DNA from: Lineus longissimus | Lineage: Eukaryota > Nemertea > Pilidiophora > Heteronemertea > Lineidae | Assembly (NCBI RefSeq): GCF_910592395.1 | Contig: NC_088324.1 | Coordinates: 13,480,953 to 13,544,952 of the forward strand | Direction: 5' to 3' | Length of the DNA: 64,000 bases | Translations under genes and position numbers: made by a program | The notes under the pieces: generated by a model | The model's input: the letters and a program-made list of their open reading frames with translations, nothing else | Databases searched by the model: none | What the model was told of the DNA's origin: nothing | Shown here: one piece after another, positions 49,201 through 57,306 of the stretch | Layout of the letters: the number at the start of each line of letters is the position of its first letter | How positions within the stretch are numbered: the first letter of the stretch is position 1

Positions 49201-50666
49201 AGCCATGTAAGAATGGTGGCGTATGCAGTGACCAAGTTAACAAGTACCAGTGTAATTGTGCCGGAACAGGTGAGTACAGCACTCCAACATTCAAAGACCC
49301 AATTGTGAAATCTATTCCAATACTTGACACTGTCATATCACTTTTTACCTTGGGCAAGACACTTTTCTTTGATTGCGACATTGTTTGGATGAGACGTAAA
49401 ACCAAGATTTCATCTTCTTCTTCTTCTTTAGGCACTTGGTTGTCCGTCTGTTGACGTATTAAAACCAAGGTTGCTGTCAGGGCAAGGAAAAGACATGATC
49501 CATGTGAGAAAGCATGAGAATTTTTGATGGACTCTGTCTCCCTGGGCAAAGCTGGAGTCACTCGACTAAAGTTTCGACCTGAATCGGTCCTCACTCTCAA
49601 GAGTGCACACACTTGCAAAAGCCAGCAGGAAAGAAGAGCATTGTGTACCCTGCGTACTGGAGTATGTCCAACCAACCTGCTGGTTCAGGTTTTCCACAAT
49701 ATCCGCTTCAACATTGAAACAATTTTCCCTCATTTCTCCTCTCCAGGTTTCGAGGGCATCAACTGCACAGTGAACATCGACGAATGCACGGTAAACCAAC
49801 CTTGTCTGAATGGCGGAACTTGTAAAGACACCATTGGATCATATACATGTACTTGTCTCGATCCATATGTCGGCAAGACTTGCCATTCCGAGAATCCGTG
49901 TAACAAAACCATTTGTCAAAATGGCGGCACCTGTGGATATAACATCAGTGAGGCTGATCAAAAAGCTGTGGGATTCTGCACCTGCCTTAGCGGTTTCAGC
50001 GGAGCCATCTGCGAGAAAGCAGTAAGTTTCATATTCATTTCATTCTCAATGGAAAAAGAATAGTTGAGCTGTGAGACTTCTTCGTGGCCGGCCAGTTGAG
50101 TACTTTGCTCATAACTACACAGATATCCGACCTTTTAACAGACATTGTCTGCTGGTCTAACGTGTTACTAATAGCTGGACATTTCTCTTCTTTGCAGGCC
50201 AGTTCACAGCTCAATCTCGTCATCATCATAGCCCCAATAGCAGCGCTAGTGGTTCTCATTATTCTAATAGGTAGGTTACTTTTTGTTCAACTCTGAATGA
50301 CAAATGCTATTAAAAGAGAGGGGGCCATGTCAGGTAGGTCGAATTGTATAAAAAAAGTGTCAGTTGATACAGCTGGTGGCCTTCCATCCTGGCAGCCCTA
50401 TTCAGTATGGGAGATTTCTCTACCTATTTTCTCTTTTTCTCGCACTATGTCTAAAGATATCCATTATGTTGAAGAGCAGTCATGAGTTCAGTTGGATATG
50501 TCCTTATTCATCTGTTTTCTTTCCAGTGATAATCGTATTCGTCATGACTGCAAGAAAGAAGAGAGCAACACGAGGAACATACAGTCCAAGTCGACAGGAA
50601 TTGGAAGGGTCAAGGGTCGAAATGGGAAATGTCCTGAAACAACCCCCAGAGGAGCGATTGATATGA
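21713..50666 (+). CDS. crb: Crumbs homologue (apical polarity transmembrane protein), 31 coding exons
   Basis: Crumbs is a type I membrane protein that organises the apical domain and adherens junctions of epithelia through the Pals1/Patj and Par6/aPKC complexes. The exons join to 7347 nt, exactly 2449 codons with the stop. Domain order: signal peptide (about 1-18), laminin-G-like domain (about 25-185), 23 EGF repeats (187-1147), laminin G (about 1149-1322), one EGF, laminin G (about 1365-1550), one full and one truncated EGF, laminin G (about 1642-1824), 14 EGF repeats to 2378, transmembrane helix (about 2383-2411) and a 37-residue tail. The tail carries [10 protein letters not shown], the juxtamembrane FERM-binding/aPKC region, and ends PPEERLI, the PDZ ligand; these two signatures make the assignment firm. 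Many EGFs have the DIDEC-type calcium-binding start and NCT/NCS glycosylation sites. Drosophila Crumbs has about 2150 residues and vertebrate CRB1 about 1400, so this is a large version. The start is ATG at 21713, just after the acceptor TTCTTTACAG; an upstream untranslated exon is likely. Confidence 0.95.
22670..22798 (+). CDS. crb: crb exon 2: EGF 1
   Basis: Residues 187-229. A complete EGF with DINDCW and six cysteines. Acceptor TGTTTCCAG, donor GTAAGT; symmetrical phase 1-1 exon. Confidence 0.9.
23680..23775 (+). CDS. crb: crb exon 3: first part of EGF 2
   Basis: Residues 230-261. Carries five cysteines of EGF 2 ([12 protein letters not shown] onward); the last cysteine is supplied by exon 4. 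Acceptor TCTTTGCAG, donor GTAAGT, phase 1-1. Confidence 0.9.
24253..24369 (+). CDS. crb: crb exon 4: end of EGF 2, EGF 3
   Basis: Residues 262-300. [13 protein letters not shown] marks the change of repeat with a calcium-binding consensus. Acceptor TTTCTCTCAG, donor GTAAGT, phase 1-1. Confidence 0.9.
25187..25326 (+). CDS. crb: crb exon 5: end of EGF 3, EGF 4
   Basis: Residues 301-347. The donor is GTAGGT at 25327. Using the GT four bases later would create a stop in the next exon, so the phase 0 end after NCDA is required and gives NCDAEVNEC across the junction. Confidence 0.87.
25927..26137 (+). CDS. crb: crb exon 6: EGF 5 and most of EGF 6
   Basis: Residues 348-417. [16 protein letters not shown] starts EGF 5 and DCLGVQC starts EGF 6. 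Acceptor CTTTTCAG, donor GTACAC (weak), phase 0 in and 1 out. Confidence 0.88.
26634..26817 (+). CDS. crb: crb exon 7: end of EGF 6, EGF 7, start of EGF 8
   Basis: Residues 418-478. After the short TSNTTDPC segment comes [15 protein letters not shown] (EGF 7) and [14 protein letters not shown] (EGF 8). Donor GTGAGT; the exon ends in phase 2 inside EGF 8. Confidence 0.88.
27010..27136 (+). CDS. crb: crb exon 8: rest of EGF 8, start of EGF 9
   Basis: Residues 479-521. [12 protein letters not shown] completes EGF 8 and [10 protein letters not shown] begins EGF 9. Acceptor TTATTTCAG, donor GTGAGC, phase 0 end. Confidence 0.9.
28240..28393 (+). CDS. crb: crb exon 9: rest of EGF 9, EGF 10
   Basis: Residues 522-572. 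[17 protein letters not shown] finishes EGF 9; [16 protein letters not shown] is EGF 10. Acceptor TTTTTCCAG, donor GTGAGT, phase 1 end. Confidence 0.9.
28394..30699 (+). other. crb: crb intron 9 (2.3 kb)
   Basis: No coding exon, RNA gene or clear repeat was recognised. Two TAGGCCTA palindromes lie at 30282 and 30370, 88 bp apart, within a short repeated CATCTAGGCCTATTGTA context. Confidence 0.7.
30700..31038 (+). CDS. crb: crb exon 10: end of EGF 10, EGFs 11-13
   Basis: Residues 573-685. [17 protein letters not shown] (11), [13 protein letters not shown] (12) and [16 protein letters not shown] (13). One of the exons holding several repeats without introns. Donor GTAATG, phase 1-1. Confidence 0.92.
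31039..34596 (+). other. crb: crb intron 10 (3.6 kb)
   Basis: The largest intron of the gene. It contains a MITE-like element at about 31647-32056 and a C-tract near 32790. No exon was found: EGF 13 continues directly from exon 10 into exon 11. Confidence 0.7.
31647..32056. mobile_element. MITE-like palindromic element in crb intron 10
   Basis: The left end AGCTGCGCTTACACCAC (from 31647) is matched by the right end GTGGTGTAAGTGCGGCT, its reverse complement with two mismatches. Copies of the ACACCAC/GTGGTGTAAGCGC motif also occur inside, near 31690, 31815 and 31970, making a nested palindromic structure of about 410 bp. GC content and CpG density are higher than in the surrounding intron. No ORF of note and no certain target-site duplication. 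Confidence 0.6.
34597..34908 (+). CDS. crb: crb exon 11: end of EGF 13, EGF 14, most of EGF 15
   Basis: Residues 686-789. [16 protein letters not shown] starts EGF 14, which carries an unusual insertion ([16 protein letters not shown]) before its last cysteine. [16 protein letters not shown] starts EGF 15. Donor GTGAGT, phase 1-1. Confidence 0.9.
35354..35497 (+). CDS. crb: crb exon 12: end of EGF 15, most of EGF 16
   Basis: Residues 790-837. EGF 16 is atypical, with a long first loop ([14 protein letters not shown]). Acceptor TTATTACAG, donor GTGTGT, phase 1-1. Confidence 0.88.
35966..36158 (+). CDS. crb: crb exon 13: end of EGF 16, EGF 17, start of EGF 18
   Basis: Residues 838-901. Two calcium-binding starts, [10 protein letters not shown] and [10 protein letters not shown]. 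Acceptor TTTATAG, donor GTGAGG, phase 2 end. Confidence 0.9.
36159..38850 (+). other. crb: crb intron 13 (2.7 kb)
   Basis: No coding exon: EGF 18 reads straight from exon 13 (DKIN) into exon 14 (SYEC). Nothing else was recognised. Confidence 0.7.
38851..38965 (+). CDS. crb: crb exon 14: rest of EGF 18, start of EGF 19
   Basis: Residues 902-940. [15 protein letters not shown] completes EGF 18; [16 protein letters not shown] begins EGF 19. Acceptor TTATTTTCAG, donor GTACTG, phase 0 end. Confidence 0.9.
39151..39367 (+). CDS. crb: crb exon 15: rest of EGF 19, most of EGF 20
   Basis: Residues 941-1012. EGF 20 starts [16 protein letters not shown] and then has a long insertion of about 25 residues with NQT and NYS glycosylation sequons before YVCQC. 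Donor GTCAGT, phase 1 end. Confidence 0.92.
39692..40741 (+). CDS. crb: crb exon 16: EGFs 21-23, laminin-G domain, EGF 24
   Basis: Residues 1013-1362, the longest exon. Three EGFs are followed by a laminin-G domain (from about [10 protein letters not shown] to [10 protein letters not shown] near 1305) and EGF 24 ([13 protein letters not shown]). Acceptor ATTTTGCAG, donor GTAAGT, phase 1-1. This fusion of several modules in one exon suggests intron loss. Confidence 0.95.
40850..41419 (+). CDS. crb: crb exon 17: laminin-G domain with a furin-like site
   Basis: Residues 1363-1552, one laminin-G domain. Near its C-terminal end, between VYMGSLPG and [11 protein letters not shown], lies a basic stretch RRRKR (about 1515-1519), a match to the furin consensus R-X-K/R-R. 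The usual cysteine of the GC(L/I) motif is a threonine here. Acceptor TATTTTCAG, donor GTAAGT. Confidence 0.93.
41765..41909 (+). CDS. crb: crb exon 18: linker and first half of EGF 25
   Basis: Residues 1553-1600. A non-cysteine linker ([15 protein letters not shown]) is followed by [15 protein letters not shown]. Acceptor CTCTGCAG, donor GTAAGA, phase 2 end. Confidence 0.9.
42931..43043 (+). CDS. crb: crb exon 19: rest of EGF 25, truncated EGF 26
   Basis: Residues 1601-1638. [12 protein letters not shown] completes EGF 25. [13 protein letters not shown] with NGYEC gives only the first four cysteines of an EGF before the next laminin-G domain. Donor GTAAGT inside the Cys codon, phase 1. Confidence 0.9.
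43353..44124 (+). CDS. crb: crb exon 20: third laminin-G domain, EGF 27, most of EGF 28
   Basis: Residues 1639-1895. A laminin-G domain (ATFNGES to [15 protein letters not shown]) is followed by EGF 27 ([13 protein letters not shown]) and EGF 28 ([15 protein letters not shown]). Acceptor TATATTTCAG, donor GTGAGT, phase 2 end. Confidence 0.95.
44125..46983 (+). other. crb: crb intron 20 (2.9 kb)
   Basis: EGF 28 continues directly from exon 20 (RGT) to exon 21 (WCETDIDEC), so no exon is missing. Contents seen: a short direct duplication GCTGATAACCATAAA near 44808 and 44830, a TAGGCCTA at 45650, and an inverted-repeat element at 46721-46885. Confidence 0.7.
46721..46885. mobile_element. Small palindromic (MITE-like) element in crb intron 20
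   Basis: The left end CCGGTGTGGCGGGGATAGTA and the right end TATATCCGCTGTCACACCGG are imperfect reverse complements, and the similarity extends inward for about 40 bp with gaps. The 165-bp element has no coding capacity. The interior holds GGTTAGGGTTAG, two telomere-like units, probably by chance. Confidence 0.5.
46984..47110 (+). CDS. crb: crb exon 21: end of EGF 28, EGF 29
   Basis: Residues 1896-1938. [19 protein letters not shown] gives EGF 29. Acceptor CTTTCCAG, donor GTAGGT, phase 0 end. Confidence 0.9.
47330..47404 (+). CDS. crb: crb exon 22: first half of EGF 30
   Basis: Residues 1939-1963. A 75-nt exon carrying [12 protein letters not shown] and VNVTTSAG. Acceptor TTTTTTCAG, donor GTAAGC, phase 0-0. 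Confidence 0.88.
47590..47746 (+). CDS. crb: crb exon 23: rest of EGF 30, most of EGF 31
   Basis: Residues 1964-2015. [14 protein letters not shown] ends EGF 30; [13 protein letters not shown] starts EGF 31. Acceptor GATATTTCAG, donor GTAAGT, phase 1 end. Confidence 0.9.
47889..47999 (+). CDS. crb: crb exon 24: end of EGF 31, most of EGF 32
   Basis: Residues 2016-2052. [23 protein letters not shown]. Acceptor GCTTCTAG, donor GTGAGT, phase 1-1. Confidence 0.9.
48111..48242 (+). CDS. crb: crb exon 25: end of EGF 32, EGF 33
   Basis: Residues 2053-2096. [13 protein letters not shown] then CQNSGKC. Acceptor ATCTTTCAG, donor GTAAGT, phase 1-1. Confidence 0.9.
48405..48638 (+). CDS. crb: crb exon 26: end of EGF 33, EGF 34, most of EGF 35
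   Basis: Residues 2097-2174. [18 protein letters not shown] (34) and [13 protein letters not shown] (35). Acceptor CCACTTCAG, donor GTAAGT, phase 1-1. Confidence 0.9.
48798..48905 (+). CDS. crb: crb exon 27: end of EGF 35, most of EGF 36
   Basis: Residues 2175-2210. [13 protein letters not shown] with MNYTCQC. Acceptor ACCCTACAG, donor GTGGGT, phase 1-1. Confidence 0.9.
49042..49269 (+). CDS. crb: crb exon 28: end of EGF 36, EGFs 37-38
   Basis: Residues 2211-2286. [15 protein letters not shown] (37) and [16 protein letters not shown] (38). Acceptor CATTCTCAG, donor GTGAGT, phase 1-1. Confidence 0.9.
49747..50021 (+). CDS. crb: crb exon 29: end of EGF 38, EGFs 39-40
   Basis: Residues 2287-2378. 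[17 protein letters not shown] (39) and [13 protein letters not shown] (40), the last repeat before the membrane. Acceptor CTCTCCAG, donor GTAAGT, phase 0 end. Confidence 0.9.
50198..50270 (+). CDS. crb: crb exon 30: transmembrane helix
   Basis: Residues 2379-2402. After ASSQ comes [20 protein letters not shown], a clear hydrophobic helix that continues a few residues into exon 31. Acceptor TCTTTGCAG, donor GTAGGT, phase 1 end. Confidence 0.93.
50527..50666 (+). CDS. crb: crb exon 31: cytoplasmic tail with FERM- and PDZ-binding motifs
   Basis: Residues 2403-2448. The helix ends VIIVFVMTA, then 37 tail residues begin [13 protein letters not shown] and end KQPPEERLI, followed by TGA. The tail length and both end motifs match the Crumbs family, in which ERLI binds the PDZ domain of Pals1 and the juxtamembrane part binds FERM proteins and is an aPKC target. 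Acceptor TCTTTCCAG. Confidence 0.97.
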
Positions 50667-50692
50667 GGAGGTGTGGCAGTCTTTTAGGGAAA

Positions 50693-50698
50693 AATAAA
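50693..50698 (+). terminator. crb: Candidate proximal poly(A) signal of crb
   Basis: AATAAA lies only 27 bases after the crb stop codon. Further AATAAA hexamers at 51238, 53818 and 54181 allow longer 3' UTRs. Which is used cannot be told from sequence. Confidence 0.35.
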
Positions 50699-52760
50699 AG
50701 TTGTGGTCTCCATGTGGCTCAGTGCAATTTGGATCATCGTCTTGAGTGGATATGAAATCATTTGGCTTGTTCGGAAAAACTCACCACAGCGATTCCATGG
50801 TGTGGTATCAATGATGCAGCGTCATATCACATATATTGGTCATCCATATAGGCCTTAATCAAACTCCACTGGCAGTCCATGGTCGGTGTTTGAAAGGAAA
50901 AGTAACACCGGCTGCCCTGTGTCGTTTGCAACAGTGAGAGTTTCGCTGAGATAGGGAACGACTCCGCGAAATCATAAATAGGGAATAGCCTGCCTTGACG
51001 GCACGATTATAGGAATGATCTCAGCAAATGGTGCCTTAAAATGATTGAATCTGTGAGGGGTTTGTTTTGCGAGAGGTCTGTGTCATGGTTCCTTTGAGAT
51101 GGCAGAGGCATGGTTCCTTTAAGATAGCAGAGGCTTGAGTGTCTATAGTGCCATTGTGCCATCAACTTATCTCAATTCATTTTGGAGCATTGAGAATGAA
51201 AGAGGTAGCATAAGTGAGTGTTAGACTTAGTAAGATAAATAAATGTAGGATAGGGCAGCATGCGTGAGTGCAATTTTAGTTGTACGTTTTTTCGAGCCCT
51301 ATTCTGGAGTGCTGCACTCGTTAACTTTTCGCTTTACTGATGATACCCAATCCCCATGTCCAGTCAATTTTGACGAATCCTAGAAGTCTGGTGCTAAGGA
51401 GAACACTTGTGGTTTGAAATTCTTTAGCAGGGGCATATCTTTCATTAGGCCTCTGATTACAACAGAATTTGGTTTAAAATCAAGGTTGCGTGTTTTGAAC
51501 ACATGGTACATGATTTTATAGTTTTAATCAGACAGTATTAATGTATATATATTTTATTTGTATTTATTTGATGAGAAGTAGTGTGAGGCATTTTGGGATA
51601 CAACCTGAGTAGTCTATTCACCAGTAGCCGTCGTTAAAAGCAGCTAGAGGAATTGCCAGATCGTACGGTAAGTTTGATGTTCTGTTAAGACCATTAAGAA
51701 GGGAAAGATCAGTCTTGCATAGGCATCTCGGGAGGGGGGGGTTAACTGTCTTCGGTTTATAGATGTTGATGTGAAAATCAGGGAGAGTTGTCATGGCAAC
51801 AGTATCAAAAGTGCAATCAAAGAAATGTTGCTAACAACCTTGTTCTGCTTCACATGTATAGACTATGTTGCGGTGGCAGCACCTGTCTGTTAAGGATGAT
51901 GCCAGCACAAAAAGTTATTCATCTAACCCACCGATAATATCATTCAGGTTTAACAATATTTTAGTCAACAAATGTATCATTGACATATTTATAGCCAAAA
52001 TATGAAAGTTAAAGCAGCTTGCCTTATTCATTTCTGAAAAAACAAAATATCACTCGGTATGGCAATGCAATTCAATGCATTTTCCAGTTTTCAACAAATT
52101 ATTTGTATTTTGCTCTTGGGCAAAATGTGCTTCAGTGTGTAGGAGGTTCTCCAACGTGTATCAATACATGTATGTATGTGCTCAGGTAGACTAATGCTTT
52201 GTTGAGGTTTTATAGTGGGTTTGACAGAGGGGTTGTATTAGAAAATATTGGCCTAGATGAAATGGTGAAGTTAAACTATTAGGTATGGTCGGTTGTCTTT
52301 GCTTATGTCTTGGGTGGGAATGCGTGATACACATTTTAGGCGTGGAAATGTTTTTTGTGCTTATTCTCTGCACATAATTCAGTCTTAGTTGAGTTGCATT
52401 TATACATATATGGCATGATGACATTGTGTGTCTGTAAATAGTGTATTTTTGAAAGTCTTGTACAATGTACATAATGTACTTAGCTTATGAAAAGGAATGT
52501 AGTCTAATTTTATTAACAAATATTGTTGTGTGCCTTGACTAGTGATCATGACCAAAGGATATGAGATGAAACATGTAAAGTTGGTTCATGTGAAGTCCTG
52601 AATGGGATCAACAGCAAATCGTCGCTGGCTGGTAACACTAATCGCTGTTGATCATGCAGGTAGCAGATCAAAACGTCCACTTACTGTCCAGTCTTACTCA
52701 TATCAGTTCGCGGTCCAGTTTGGCTAATTCATACTTTGGACCCTGTGATGGAAGAAAACC

Positions 52761-52932
52761 TAATCGTCCAATTCGGTACATATCTGTCCAGTTTGAAAAC
52801 ATATCAGTTGTCAGTCTAGTTTAACAGAATCCCGGTATACTATTCAGTCCGTATCAGATGCAAGCAAATGTAAACGTCCAATTCAGTACATATCTATCGA
52901 GTCCAGTCTGAAAACATATCAATTCTCGGTCT
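52761..52932 (+). repeat. Two-copy diverged tandem repeat (~110-bp period)
   Basis: CGTCCAATTCGGTACATATC at about 52764 recurs as CGTCCAATTCAGTACATATC at about 52873. Both are followed by a GTCCAG/GAAAACATATCA context. Related CCAGTTTG and ACATATCA words are scattered from about 52680 to 53140. Confidence 0.6.
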
Positions 52933-55080
52933 ATTTATCACTCGCCCTTTTTGGACCGCTCTACAAAGTTTGGTCCGTTCTAGGTGTCTGTTTGTTTTTG
53001 AGTTGAAATATATCAGCACTCTTACGTACATATCATCAGGTTTTGGTGAAGACAGTTCTTAATTCATTCATCCAATATGTTAAAATGAGTTGGCAATAGT
53101 CTGATTACATGCTGCTTACATGTAAACAAACATATCAGTTCAGAATCACACAATATCTGCAGAGTCTAGTTCCTCGTGTGAGTCTAGTTCTGTTATTCCC
53201 AATACACATTGAATCCAGCCAAAGAAGTTTTTTGATTAATTTCATTGGAAGATTTTGAGATAAACTTGTAATTTGAACCGTCCTAGGGTGGGATTTTTCT
53301 TCAGGTTTAGTTCTTGAATTCAATATTCAGTATTCCCTAATGCAGTTTGTTCAAAACTTTCGCCCTGTTAATGTAAATATAATTGCCAAAGCTTCAATGC
53401 CCATAAAGCATATTTTTTTCTGGTAATGGTTAGTTCAAGAATTCCATCCAAATCATTGATCAACTTTTCATGGGGTGATAAAAGGTTTCGTTGTTTTTAT
53501 TGAAAATGAATGTCCCTGAATGGTTTTGATAAATGCGTCATGCAATCACAGGTTATAAAGAACAGAAGGTTTTTCTCCGTGAACAGTTGATCAATACTTG
53601 ACGATTCCATCCAAAGCCCACATCGGTATGATCCATCCAGGTGTAATTAGCGTCTATCAAGTATCATACCATTCCAATATTTAAATGCTTATCCATCCAC
53701 AGAAACGATATATTAGGCCAGCATTGCTGTACATGCTCTAGCTTTCTTGTTCAGATTGTCAGAGGATCGATTATTTTGTACACTTCTTGTCTGAGACTCA
53801 CTTTCAGGCTTGGTAAAAATAAACCGCTTGTTCTATTTATGCTTATTTATGAGTAGTTTCAGCTGTACCAAATATGTAAGAAGCTTTCTTTGGTTATTTT
53901 GAAAGCAGTAGAATATGGGATTGGGACAAGGGGGGGTTATGAAGTGATCATCTTTTTTCAGTAGGAAAAGGGTATGTTCAGAAACTGACAGTGAGTCTGC
54001 TGTCAGTTTCTTGATGTTCCATTGATATGTAGTGATCACATTTCATCTGAGGGAATGATACTAAATTATTATCAATGCCTTGTCTTAACCTTATTTAAAT
54101 AACATCAAAGAAACGATGTGACCCCATTTGTTATGGTCACAAATCAGAAAATGTATATTTGTAATCACAAAATGGTATGCAATAAAAAACTTCCATTTCA
54201 TATGATGTGTTGTGTACGTTTTTTGTGTCGTCCTAAAAGTAAGAAATGTCACCTGTTTGCCAAGTCTACCTCAATAAGGGCTGTCAGAATGTGACTTTGT
54301 CCTCAGAAGACTGACTTGGGATGAATAGAGTAGTGATGAACCCCCCTCCCCAAAAGCAAGGACGAACTTCTAGAGCAATGACTTGCTTCCTCCCTAGTGC
54401 TGGAACATGAGGCCACAATCTCCACAACCCTTCCCCTGGCCACTCGTATTGCTGTATCCCAAGACCGGCCAAAACTTTCGAACTCCTTTGTCGTGTGTCA
54501 CCAGGTGTTCATTTGTTGACTGTGCTTGCGTCTTCCTTGCAGGGTCCATCTGAAGGCCCAATTTGATATGACGTCTGGTTTCATTCCCAGCACATGGCTT
54601 AGCACGCTGATTCACCTCTGCCTGATCCAAGTTTTTACAGGTGGGTGTGTCTGCCTCGGAGGGCCATGGCATTGCATGCGATAACTAATGTATTCAATGA
54701 CACCCTCGGTCTAACACAATGACAAGTCATTGTTTTCTTTTCCAGGTGTAAGACTACTTGTGGCCATGATGGACTCGAGCTTTCAAACATGTACTGAGTC
54801 CAGGCTGATGATCTGTATTCTTGGAGCCAAGACAATCTGCATGCAGCAGTGACTGTATTGCTATAAAGTAGGCACTCCACTTCTTCAAGGACAAAAGACA
54901 CCAAAGCCGTTTTTCTTTTCAAACCGTATAATTGACCAACTATAAAACGATACAAGTAGACACAAACAAATATATGCATTGGAGAAGAGATGTGCAAATT
55001 GTCACACTTGACAGTAAGAGACTTATTTATACAAAACTGAGATAAATTACAACACATGTACAACAGTTTCTGATACATCT

Positions 55081-56423
55081 TTAGGTCGATTCGACCACCA
55101 AAACATTGGAACTTTCTGCACCGATACCAGCAGCATCCATCACCTCGGTATTTGATGTTAGTACAAGGTCTGTGGGTTGATCTTTTTCTGGACATTCTAA
55201 CTGTTCAGAAACATCAACATTTTGAGAATTTTGCTCTGAATTCTCGGCCAATCTTTGCCTCACCGTAACATCAGCTTCGATAGATTTCACTATCTCCCCA
55301 ATGCCAAGAAGTTTACTGATACTCTTGCTTGTGCGCTCGTATTTGAAATCCTTCTTGGCACCATGGACGCGTGACATGTGCATCCGAAGATTACTCGGAT
55401 TATTAAACTGCTTTTCACAAAGCTCACAGTGGTATGGTTTAAGATTTGAATGTGTCAAAATATGCGCCTCTAAATTATCGCGGCGCTTGAACCCCTTGTC
55501 GCAATGGATGCATTTGAAAGGTCTGGCATCTGAATGTGTAATCATATGAGTTTTCAAATGGAATAAACGTTTAAACTTTGCTGGACATTTTGAGCATGGG
55601 TGAGGGGCGTCCCCAGTGTGGTCTATCATGTGCATCTTTAACGCACTGGATGACATGAAAGACCGGGAACATTCCTGACAAACATGTTTTTTCTCACCTG
55701 TGTGCATGACCATGTGATTCTTAAAACAACTAATCCAGTTGCAACCATATCCACAAACTGAACACAAATACCTGAACCCGTTTGTGTGAGTCATTCTGTG
55801 ACTCTTTAATGAGTCCTCACAACGGAAAAACTTATTGCAATGCTCACATACAAATGGGGAATTTTTGGCATGAACCATCGCAACATGTTTTTTCAGGCGG
55901 TCCTTACGGTCAAAACGCTGGTCACACAAGTCACAACCATGAGGTTTCGGACCTAATTCGGGATGCGTGTACTTGTGCGTCTTAAGGGCGTGCAGCGAGG
56001 CAAACCTTTGCTCACAAAGTGTACACGGGAACGGTTTTTGGCCAGTGTGGCAATATTCATGCTCCTCTAATGTCTCTCTCCGAGCGAATCGTTGGTAACA
56101 GTACTTGCACCTATAATTGCCCCGATCTTTGCACTTCGAGTAGGTCAACCTATGATAGTCTCGGTCCACCTCTGTTAGAAACCTAATGCCGCATTTGTCG
56201 CATCTGTGCACCATCTCCGTCTTATGCTTATTGTTCATATGCGTGACTTTATTACTGCGGTACCTGAACTTTAAGTCACAGATGTCACACTGAAATGCAC
56301 GTTGATCAGAATGGGTCAAACTATGCCGTCGTAAGTCTGATGGATATCGGAATCCTTTCCCACAAACGCTGCAAGGATTTTTTCCAGCATACTTGTCCTG
56401 GACTTTGGAGTCTTGAGATCTTC
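55081..56423 (-). CDS. Zinc-finger gene coding exon 2 (12 fingers and tail)
   Basis: All fingers are in one exon, from CSVCGKGF to CELCEKQF. The tail continues KYERTSKSISKLLGIG and ends SSNVLVVEST before TAA. Confidence 0.92.
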
Positions 56424-57306
56424 CTGAAAATAGAAGATCCAATAAAGAAAGGCCTGAATGAAAGAGAATTGTGGAATGACAATGCAATGTACACCAGCGA
56501 TTATTCATCTCTCTGAAATTGAAGTCTTTTTTAATTAGTCATAGAGCAATACCTAACCTCACTTCATATAAGAACCAGGAAGTTGTAATAGTACCCCTAG
56601 TGTATCATACTATGCACATGGCACCTGAGACCTGATATCTGACATCATAGACCCTGATGAAATACGTGCTACTAAGAGTCTAATACAAAAGAATGCTACA
56701 AACAGAACCATCCTCCATAACAGGCTTTCGGTCACTCCTCTTCACATACACCCAATCGGACAATCAGTAAATATTTGAAATTTACTTACCATCAGAATCA
56801 AGACTTCCAACAAATCCATCCGATAGTTCCTCCTCTTGTACATCCTTGTATACTTTTGTCTTTTTTGTCCTCTTACCAGTCGGTTTCTTTGACTTCTTCC
56901 CACCAGCAGCTCGCTTATTTGAGGTGCTTTTATTTGCCACACTTCTTCTACCAGTACCAGCCCTGCCTTTTCCTACCAGGTCTCCGGCAGCGTTCTCAAC
57001 AGATTGGTCACCAATTCCCTGTTCAATCGCATCAGTATCCTGGCCCCCCATCTCCGATGCATTTTCAGAACAAACCTTGATATCTGATGTCACAGCACCT
57101 TTTGGCAGTGGTACCTTTCGCGGACATTTAATTTTTCTCTTTGAGTGACTAGCACGAGGACTTGAATCGACCTCAGACATTGTTGATATCTGCTCCCTCG
57201 CCTTCCAATCAACATCTGATGATGAAGCTGTGTCCATTGGTTGAGGCTCCACCTTCACAACTGCAGACAAACTTTGATTCTCAACAGTTTCAACTGAGGA
57301 GTTCAT
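55081..57306 (-). CDS. C2H2 zinc-finger protein with 12 fingers, two coding exons
   Basis: A probable nuclear DNA-binding protein of 619 residues. Exon 1 (56790-57306) encodes residues 1-172, a low-complexity, acidic/basic N-terminus with Lys-rich nuclear-localisation-like runs (KKSKKPTGKRTKKTK) and no KRAB, BTB, ZAD or SCAN domain that I can see. Exon 2 (55081-56423) encodes twelve C2H2-type fingers at about residues 190-526 and a 92-residue tail. The exons join in phase 1 (donor GTAAGT, acceptor ATTTTCAG). Several inter-finger linkers are not the TGEKP type. Finger 3 ends in a C2HC pattern (HRLTYSKC), and finger 8 (CSVCGYGCNWISCFKNH) has a Cys in place of the conserved Phe. I do not recognise an orthologue. 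It is transcribed towards crb and lies downstream of HAUS2 on the same strand. Confidence 0.9.
56790..57306 (-). CDS. Zinc-finger gene coding exon 1 (N-terminal region)
   Basis: Starts at the ATG complementary to 57304-57306 and reads MNSSVETVENQSLS. It ends with SLDSDG at donor GTAAGT. The N-terminus includes VKVEPQP, a possible sumoylation-type motif. Confidence 0.85.

Larger units (their letters stand above)
50667..55080. other. 3' UTR / convergent intergenic region between crb and the zinc-finger gene
   Basis: No coding region was supported. It probably holds the crb 3' UTR (plus strand) and the zinc-finger 3' UTR (minus strand). Small local duplications occur: GGTTCCTTT(G/A)AGAT twice near 51088-51135, and a ~60-bp repeat near 52761 and 52871. 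Confidence 0.6.

Noticed and set aside
54635-55195. Minus-strand 186-codon ORF overlapping the end of the zinc-finger gene
   Set aside because: Out of frame with the finger exon and mostly downstream of its stop; no recognisable domain.
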